Assembly: GCF_052065695.1 (NCBI RefSeq)
Contig: NZ_JBQHTM010000012.1
Coordinates: 1-64,000 of the forward strand
DNA: 64,000 nt
Source: Intestinimonas sp052065695
Lineage (GTDB): Bacteria; Bacillota; Clostridia; Oscillospirales; Oscillospiraceae
Direction of reading: 5' to 3'
Below are positions 60,101 through 64,000 of this stretch, piece by piece. The position numbers were made by a program, and so were the translations under genes. Below the pieces are notes generated by a model. That model ran no database searches. It was not told where the DNA came from and saw only the letters and a program-made list of their open reading frames with translations. Each line of letters opens with the position of its first letter. The stretch's first letter is position 1.

Positions 60101-62987
60101 CAACGCCTACAAGATTTTGGAGGATTCCTTGAACCTGCGGGATGTCCGTATCTATGACACGGTGGAGGACGCAGACGGCAAAGAGCGCCGGGTGCTGAAC
60201 GCCAAGGAAACCACGCTGGCAGCCCAAAAGCAGCAGGCTATCCGGGATGCTTTCAAGGACTGGATTTGGAAAGACCCGGAGCGCCGTCAAGCTCTGGTGC
60301 GCCAGTACAACGAGGAAATGAACTCCACCCGCCCCCGCGAGTATGACGGCAGCCATATTGTTTTTGGCGGCATGAACCCGTCCATTACCCTGCGGGAGCA
60401 TCAGCTGAACGCCATTGCCCATGTGATGTACGGCGGCAATACGCTGCTGGCGCACGAAGTAGGCGCGGGCAAAACCTTTGAAATGGTGGCTGCCGCCATG
60501 GAGAGTAAGCGTCTGGGGCTGTGCCAGAAATCCCTCTTTGTTGTGCCAAACCACCTGACCGAGCAGTGGGCTTCGGAGTTTCTGCGGCTCTATCCTTCCG
60601 CCAACATCCTTGTCACCACGAAAAAGGACTTTGAGACCCACAACCGTAAGAAGTTCTGCGCCCGGATCGCCACCGGCGACTATGATGCCATCATCATGGG
60701 ACACAGCCAGTTTGAGCGTATCCCCATCAGCCGAGAGCGTCAGGAACGGCTTCTCTATGAACAGATCGACGAGATCACGGAAGGGATTGCAGAGGTACAG
60801 GCCAGCGGCGGCGAGCGTTTTACTGTCAAGCAGCTGGAACGCACCCGCAAATCGCTGGAAGCCAGATTGGAGAAATTGCAGGCTGAGGGCCGCAAGGACG
60901 ATGTGGTGACATTCGAGCAGCTGGGCGTGGACCGTTTGTTTGTGGACGAGGCCCACAACTATAAAAACCTGTTTCTATACACAAAAATGCGGAATGTGGC
61001 AGGTCTCTCCACCAGCGATGCCCAAAAGTCCAGCGATATGTTCGCCAAGTGCCGCTATATGGACGAGATTACCGGAAACCGTGGCGTGATTTTTGCCACC
61101 GGCACCCCGGTCAGCAACTCCATGACCGAGCTTTACACCATGCAGCGGTATCTCCAGTATGACCGCCTGCAAGAACTGAACATGACCCATTTCGACTGCT
61201 GGGCCAGCCGTTTCGGAGAAACCGTCACGGCGCTGGAACTGGCCCCGGAGGGAACCGGCTATCGGGCGCGCACCCGATTCTCCAAGTTTTTCAACCTGCC
61301 GGAGCTGATGAACCTGTTCAAAGAGGTGGCGGACATCAAGACCGCCGACCAGTTGAACCTGCCCACCCCGGAAGTGGAATACCACAACATCGTGGCACAG
61401 CCCACCGAACATCAGCAGGAAATGGTGAAGGCACTCTCTGAGCGCGCTTCCGAAGTACACAGAGGCAGTGTGGACCCGTCGGTGGATAATATGCTCAAAA
61501 TCACCTCGGATGGCCGCAAGCTGGGGCTTGACCAGAGAATCGTCAACCAGATGCTGCCGGATGAACCTGGTACAAAGGTCAATCAGTGCGTGGACAACAT
61601 CATGCAGATCTGGCGGGACGGCGAAGCTGACAAGCTGACCCAGTTGGTGTTCTGCGACATTTCCACGCCCCAGTCAGCTCCCTCCAAAAAGGCAGCCAAA
61701 CAGCTGGACAATCCGCTGCTTCACGGGTTGGAAGAAGCAATCCCACTGGATGAACCGGAGCCTGCCTTTACCATCTATGAGGACATCCGCCAGAAGCTCA
61801 TCGCCCAGGGGATGCCTGCCGAGCAGATCGCCTTTATCCACGAAGCCAACACAGAGGTACGGAAAAAGGAACTGTTCTCCAAGGTCCGCACCGGGCAGGT
61901 GCGTGTCCTATTAGGCAGCACTGCCAAGATGGGCGCTGGCACCAATGTGCAGGATCGCCTTGTGGCGCTGCATGATTTGGACTGCCCGTGGCGTCCGGGA
62001 GACCTTGCCCAGCGCAAGGGCCGTATCGAGCGCCAGGGCAACCAAAACCCTCTTGTCCATGTGTACCGCTATGTCACGGAGGGAACTTTTGATGCCTACC
62101 TCTGGCAGACGGTGGAAAACAAACAGAAATTCATCAGCCAGATTATGACCTCGAAATCGCCTGTGAGAAGCTGCGACGATGTGGATGAAACGGCGCTTTC
62201 CTTTGCCGAGATCAAGGCCCTGTGTGCCGGAGACCCCCGTATCAAGGAACGCATGGATTTGGATGTGGAGGTTGCCAAGCTGAAGCTGATGAAAGCCGAC
62301 CATCAGAGCAAGCAGTACCGTCTGGAGGACCAGCTGCTCAAATACTTCCCCCAGGAAATCGAAACCAACAAGGGGTATATCCAGGGATTTGAAGCCGATT
62401 TGGAAACACTGGCTGCCCACCCACACCCGGCAGATGGCTTTGCCGGTATGGAGATCCGTGGAGACCTGCTGACCGATAAGGAGAACGCCGGTGCTGCCCT
62501 TTTGGATGCCTGCAAGGAGGTCAAAACCTCCGATCCGGTGCAGATCGGTAGCTACCGGGGCTATGCCATGTCCGTGGAATTTTCCGCTTGGAAACAGGAA
62601 TATACGCTCCTGCTGAAAGGACAGATGACCCACAGGGCAACTCTTGGTACAGACCCGCGCGGAAATCTTACCCGTATCGACAACGCACTGGCGCAGATGC
62701 CCCAGCGTCTGGAGGCGGTCAAAAATCAGCTGGAGAACCTTTACCAGCAGCAGGCCGCAGCCAAGGAGGAAGTAGGAAAGCCGTTCCCCTTTGAGGACGA
62801 TCTGCGGGTCAAGTCCGCCCGTCTGGTGGAACTGGACACCTTGCTGAACATTGACGGCAAGGGTCATGCCCAGCCGGAAACTGTGGTTGCCAAGAGTGCG
62901 CGGCCCTCGGTGCTGGACAGCCTGAAACGCCCTGTGCCACCACGCAGCCTTGAAAAGAAACCAAAACAACACGAGGAGGTACGATGA
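54144..62987 (+). CDS. Giant DNA methylase-SNF2-type helicase of the conjugative element
   Basis: A 2,947-residue protein. An N-terminal antirestriction-like domain (about 1-250) is followed by a low-complexity linker (about 255-385) and three related domains (about 405-512, 629-734, 972-1064). A MutS-domain-I-like segment (MVLYQMGDFFELYGEDAKTA) lies at about 765-845. The N6-adenine methylase core spans about 1290-1550 (motif I EPSCGVGNFFG, motif IV-like GNVPFGQY). A superfamily 2 helicase spans about 2075-2730 (AHEVGAGKTFEM, FVDEAHNYKNL, QRKGRIERQGNQ). Such proteins are conserved in these elements and probably protect or remodel transferred DNA, which is inference. AAAGGAGG precedes ATG 54144. 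Confidence 0.9.
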   Translation: MPTKAELYAQMAEKVTTQLTGSWQEWAGFLTTASRLYKYPFHEQLMIYAQRPDATACAEYDLWNEKMGRYVRRGSKGIALVDDSGDRPRLRYVFDITDTGTREHSRTPWLWQLEERHLDSVQVMLERTYDVSGDDLAGQLTEVAGKLAEEYWTEHQQDFFYIVDGSFLEEYDEYNIGVQFKAAATVSISYALMSRCGLEPERYFTHEDFMAIFDFNTPATIGALGTAVSQINQQVLRQIGVTIRNAEREAIKERRPQHEESHELHPERRLSDSRPEAEPAAREAPGQVRQDEENLPEGTPSHPLQPDAAEREAVPTPAGNRRDRTEPSGAADAPAGERRGRNRAAESKRSDALGGPDEHLQGAGRGDSDGGAYSQLSFFLSENEQIRIIDEAENVKTSSAFSFAQADIDHVLRLGGNTDRQRERVVAAFEKQKTTAEIAEILKTLYHGGNGIGSVTAWYAEDGIHLSHGKTARYDKSAQVISWESAAERIGQLLQDGNFATNVELTEAAGYERSLLTEKLWHLYHDFSDKAREAGYLSCLSEIKGNGFPEETRRLTEQLSDPAFRQTLKEEYAAFWTAYQQDRDLLRFHYHRPREIWENLKDLDLPRRTFSSDLSQVPTVQHFITEDEIDAAMTGGSSFAGGKGRIYAFFMANHTDKEKVRFLKDEYGIGGRSHALSGATHSGEDHDGKGLHYKKQDCPDVNFTWEKVSKRITELIRKGRYLTEQEQAEYDKIREEKALAEDDAIQAQQPTPEIWEYNGVKEHHPDDMVLYQMGDFFELYGEDAKTAAAELGFNLTTRAIPGGGRVEMCGFPANRLEQVVEQLRDQHDVTISAVPEGGRERQEYSMPSIDHEAEQHIDAQEAEFGADGNRVFRDTEATTSPTIRELYEQYKPVVTAAISEDAAYRNACGHSDRENAVIEGNAAIRRAVLGSGDLELIRLYSDVPEFRQRLHREVIDETYPRLHEMLRPLSQDDIDDAIRAWNGDIQSKHAVVRYMEQHGREKDTAAWLAQEYSGSDSKSLFVIRAGSPEGIELPWPKVQRRIAQLIKEDRFYTEAEQDRFDNIDPIAIREALAERGIVNGELVDEEKLDNDPFIQRVMADVEQIAAEEQKQSNQSLSDAEYARHNLIPGETTFALDGRTFRVSKLEPDIGRVELQDVTFANAVGFPIFRVEPISVIRQHLEQKPEPAQPGFTTEPVTVYPGDKNHLPYDVVVQTLRTNEPEPPAPAAEPEKTLDEVLDEHPVSIQVNGEWQTFPNARAAEEAAYGEYKDNLRRTAENFRITDDHLGEGGPKAKFHANVNAIRLLKELEAAGQQASPEQQEVLSQYVGWGGLADAFDPEKPAWAAEYTQLKELLTPEEYTAARGSTLNAHYTSPTVIRAIYETVGRMGFETGNILEPSCGVGNFFGMLPEEMRNSRLYGVELDSISGRIAKQLYPKADITVAGFETTDRRDFYDLAIGNVPFGQYQVRDKAYDKLNFSIHNYFFAKALDQVRPGGVVAFVTSRYTMDAKDSTVRRYLAQRAELLGAIRLPNDAFKKNAGAEVVSDIIFLQKRDRPLDIVPEWTQTGIIRVPAKSQDFVGEGGATEQASFSPQGGNEQAQSTTTQDGFAINRYFLDHPEMVLGRQEPESTAHGMDYTVNPIEGLELSDQLHDAVKYIHGTYQEAELPELGEGEAIGTSIPADPNVKNYSYTVVDGTVYFRENSRMVRPDLNTTAEARVKGLVGLRDCVQELIDLQMDAAVPDSTIREKQAELNSLYDSFSSQYGLINDRANRLAYADDSSYYLLCALEVIDEDGKLERKADMFTKRTIKPHQAVAVVDTASEALAVSISEKACVDMDYMSQLTGKTKEELAAELQGVIFRVPGQVEKDGTPHYVTADEYLSGNVRRKLRQAQRAAQQDPSFAVNVEALTAAQPKDLDASEIEVRLGATWIDKEYIQQFMYETFDTPFYMQRNVQVNYTPFTAEWQITGKSSISQNNVAAYTTYGTSRANAYKILEDSLNLRDVRIYDTVEDADGKERRVLNAKETTLAAQKQQAIRDAFKDWIWKDPERRQALVRQYNEEMNSTRPREYDGSHIVFGGMNPSITLREHQLNAIAHVMYGGNTLLAHEVGAGKTFEMVAAAMESKRLGLCQKSLFVVPNHLTEQWASEFLRLYPSANILVTTKKDFETHNRKKFCARIATGDYDAIIMGHSQFERIPISRERQERLLYEQIDEITEGIAEVQASGGERFTVKQLERTRKSLEARLEKLQAEGRKDDVVTFEQLGVDRLFVDEAHNYKNLFLYTKMRNVAGLSTSDAQKSSDMFAKCRYMDEITGNRGVIFATGTPVSNSMTELYTMQRYLQYDRLQELNMTHFDCWASRFGETVTALELAPEGTGYRARTRFSKFFNLPELMNLFKEVADIKTADQLNLPTPEVEYHNIVAQPTEHQQEMVKALSERASEVHRGSVDPSVDNMLKITSDGRKLGLDQRIVNQMLPDEPGTKVNQCVDNIMQIWRDGEADKLTQLVFCDISTPQSAPSKKAAKQLDNPLLHGLEEAIPLDEPEPAFTIYEDIRQKLIAQGMPAEQIAFIHEANTEVRKKELFSKVRTGQVRVLLGSTAKMGAGTNVQDRLVALHDLDCPWRPGDLAQRKGRIERQGNQNPLVHVYRYVTEGTFDAYLWQTVENKQKFISQIMTSKSPVRSCDDVDETALSFAEIKALCAGDPRIKERMDLDVEVAKLKLMKADHQSKQYRLEDQLLKYFPQEIETNKGYIQGFEADLETLAAHPHPADGFAGMEIRGDLLTDKENAGAALLDACKEVKTSDPVQIGSYRGYAMSVEFSAWKQEYTLLLKGQMTHRATLGTDPRGNLTRIDNALAQMPQRLEAVKNQLENLYQQQAAAKEEVGKPFPFEDDLRVKSARLVELDTLLNIDGKGHAQPETVVAKSARPSVLDSLKRPVPPRSLEKKPKQHEEVR
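54916..55272 (+). CDS. tnpV: TnpV family protein, encoded inside the giant gene in another frame
   Basis: A 118-residue protein in the +1 frame relative to the giant gene. ATG 54916 has AAAGGAG seven bases upstream. The sequence (MKNPMNYIQNGDYLIPDLKL, then GKYGRMRKTYLKEHRPILYN and MRWVGLMNTCKAQAEEILMA) is the TnpV family of transposon-encoded proteins. Over the same bases the giant protein encodes a low-complexity, Arg/Glu/Pro-rich linker with no domain. Both frames are open throughout, so the region is genuinely dual-coding. TnpV function is unknown. Confidence 0.85.
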   Translation: MKNPMNYIQNGDYLIPDLKLSQQPEKPLGKYGRMRKTYLKEHRPILYNQMLLSEKLYPHLLEIDETAQSRLEQLMPQLAKDAGATEQLKASDPMRWVGLMNTCKAQAEEILMAELIHS

Positions 62988-63808
62988 TTATGAATGCAAC
63001 AGATTGGAATACAGCTCTTTTTGAGAAAATGTCTGATGAACAGGATAAATTCCGGGACTGGCTGAAAAGCCAGCCCCCGGAGGAAATCCTGCACCACACC
63101 TATGAGTACACGGTCCGGGAGGACATCGTGATGGCGATGGAGGAGCTGGAGCTGACCGACGCACAGGCCCAGGCGCTTTTGGATTCTCCCACGCCGCTGG
63201 CGGATGTGTACCGCTATTTTGAAAAGCTGGAGACCGGCTACATGGATGTGATCCGGGACAGCATTGAGAACCGTGCCGACGATGTGTGCAGAGCTAAAGA
63301 GAAACTGCGAACAACACCGATCTATCCCCATTCAGCTGCCTATGCGAGAGAACATGGGGAGCTGGAGCAATACCGAGCTTCCAACAATGTAAATCGCCAA
63401 TGCAAGGAGTCCATTGAAGCGGCGGTGCGGGAGCACTTCGACGGAATGTATCTCAGCCACGATGCGGCAAAGGGTGTGATCGAGACCTATGGCATGGAGC
63501 GTGTGTCTATGGTTCTGGCTAACACGGTCCAGCTTCAGGACTGGGATGGGCGTTACTCCCGACGCAACAAAGAATGGGCTAAGACCATTCCTAATGATAA
63601 TCCCGAAACCGTCCGTTGTGGTTATGCCTTAAACAGCCACCCTGCTGTGCTGGATGGTTTTATTGATCTGGTGCGTGAAGAACAGCAGCGCAGCCGTACC
63701 CAGAGAGAAAAACTGGAACCGTCCCGTCCCTCAGTACGGGATAAGCTCAAACAGGAGCTGCCCGCCCATAAGTCTGCCGCCCCGAAGAAACGGGAGCCAG
63801 AGCGATGA
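62984..63808 (+). CDS. DUF3849 family protein
   Basis: A 274-residue soluble protein: an N-terminal helical part (EQDKFRDWLKSQPPEEILHH), then the DUF3849 domain (YPHSAAYAREHGELEQYRAS, CKESIEAAVREHFDGMYLSH, YGMERVSMVLANTVQLQDWD). DUF3849 is common beside relaxase genes of these elements. ATG 62984 overlaps the giant gene stop (ATGA). A second ATG at 62990 has better spacing to GGAGGT and may be the real start. Its stop overlaps the MobC start. Confidence 0.85.
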   Translation: MIMNATDWNTALFEKMSDEQDKFRDWLKSQPPEEILHHTYEYTVREDIVMAMEELELTDAQAQALLDSPTPLADVYRYFEKLETGYMDVIRDSIENRADDVCRAKEKLRTTPIYPHSAAYAREHGELEQYRASNNVNRQCKESIEAAVREHFDGMYLSHDAAKGVIETYGMERVSMVLANTVQLQDWDGRYSRRNKEWAKTIPNDNPETVRCGYALNSHPAVLDGFIDLVREEQQRSRTQREKLEPSRPSVRDKLKQELPAHKSAAPKKREPER

Positions 63809-64000
63809 GCAGCCCCAAGCGCAAGCGGGATGTGCCGGTTCTGTTTTGGGTATCCGCTGCGGAGATGGATGTGATCCAGCAGAAAATGGCACAGTTTGGG
63901 ACAAAAAACCTGAGCGCCTATCTGCGGAAAATGGCTGTGGACGGCTATGTGGTGCAGCTGGACTTGCCGGAGCTGAAGGAACTGGTATCCCTGCTGCGCC
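63805..64000 (+). CDS. MobC-like relaxosome protein, partial
   Basis: The first 65 residues are present (MSSPKRKRDVPVLFWVSAAE, then IQQKMAQFGTKNLSAYLRKM); the gene runs off the window. A ribbon-helix-helix-like start with the TKNLSAYLRKMAVDGYVV segment is typical of MobC proteins, which bind oriT and help the relaxase nick DNA. ATG 63805 overlaps the DUF3849 stop. The relaxase gene should follow. Confidence 0.82.
   Translation, partial: MSSPKRKRDVPVLFWVSAAEMDVIQQKMAQFGTKNLSAYLRKMAVDGYVVQLDLPELKELVSLLR

Larger units (their letters stand above)
31921..64000. mobile_element. Tn1549-like integrative conjugative element, left part (possibly nested)
   Basis: Gene order and families (ParA/ParB, replication initiator, PcfB, VirD4, Maff2, VirB6, PrgI, VirB4, CHAP hydrolase, DUF4315, DUF4366, TopB, CHC2/ArdC, TTRAP, methylase-helicase with TnpV, DUF3849, MobC) are those of Clostridia conjugative elements related to Tn1549. 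The left boundary is the break in the binding-protein gene at 31920. A second junction lies near 33238, where a serine recombinase loses its N-terminus, so the conjugative element may start there. No resistance gene is seen. The relaxase, the right end and the element's own integrase are outside the window. Confidence 0.85.

Noticed and set aside
57663..60956. 1,097-codon open frame on the minus strand
   Set aside because: It lies antisense to the methylase-helicase gene, has no ribosome binding site and no recognisable domain. Long antisense frames are expected in GC-rich genes with this codon use.
1..64000. CRISPR arrays, tRNA or rRNA genes
   Set aside because: No regularly spaced direct repeats and no tRNA or rRNA signatures were seen. 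The repeats present are hairpins and protein-domain repeats.

Overview
The window looks like the chromosome of a GC-rich gut clostridium of the Oscillospiraceae type (Flavonifractor, Lawsonibacter or Oscillibacter relatives). This is inferred from codon use, Firmicutes-type ribosome binding sites, frequent TTG/GTG starts, SLH-anchored surface proteins and a Clostridia-type conjugative element. No rRNA, tRNA or CRISPR array was seen.

Bases 1-2,350 hold a small plus-strand module: a 5'-truncated C39-like peptidase remnant, an unknown Cys-rich protein, a DUF3268-type zinc-finger protein, a sigma-70-like protein and a small unknown protein, closed by a strong bidirectional terminator.

Bases 2,478-25,184 (minus strand) read as one corrinoid (vitamin B12) acquisition locus. 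It starts with two tandem cobalamin riboswitches, each with its own near-consensus promoter. Next come a small HNH-repeat protein, a secreted surface protein and a 3,372-residue SLH-anchored giant. The giant combines an alpha/alpha-barrel of the terpenoid-cyclase/intrinsic-factor type with two DUF4430 (transcobalamin-like) domains. A possible third, divergent riboswitch precedes a tightly coupled operon: HNH-repeat protein, alpha/alpha-barrel-SLH protein, a 103-residue unknown, a membrane-anchored DUF4430 protein, a DUF2284 protein, a decayed small gene, an ECF T component (with an apparent 1-base frameshift), a TIM-barrel protein and an ECF ATPase-ATPase-S fusion. Intrinsic factor and transcobalamin pair the same two folds, so I infer extracellular corrinoid capture feeding an ECF transporter.

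Bases 25,181-31,920 (minus strand) hold an oligopeptide/nickel-type ABC operon: substrate-binding lipoprotein, two permeases, two ATPases and a four-repeat HNH-repeat gene at its end. A second, paralogous binding-protein gene at its head is cut off by a mobile element.

From 31,921 to the right edge lies an integrative conjugative element of the Tn1549-like family. It begins with a serine recombinase lacking its catalytic domain, which suggests nested insertion. ParA/ParB and a replication initiator follow, then a type IV secretion module (PcfB, VirD4, Maff2, VirB6, PrgI, VirB4, CHAP hydrolase, DUF4315, DUF4366), topoisomerase III, a CHC2-ArdC-YodL-DUF4316 fusion, TTRAP, an AT-rich cargo gene, a 2,947-residue methylase-helicase with TnpV encoded inside it in another frame, DUF3849 and the start of MobC. 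The relaxase and the right end lie beyond the window.
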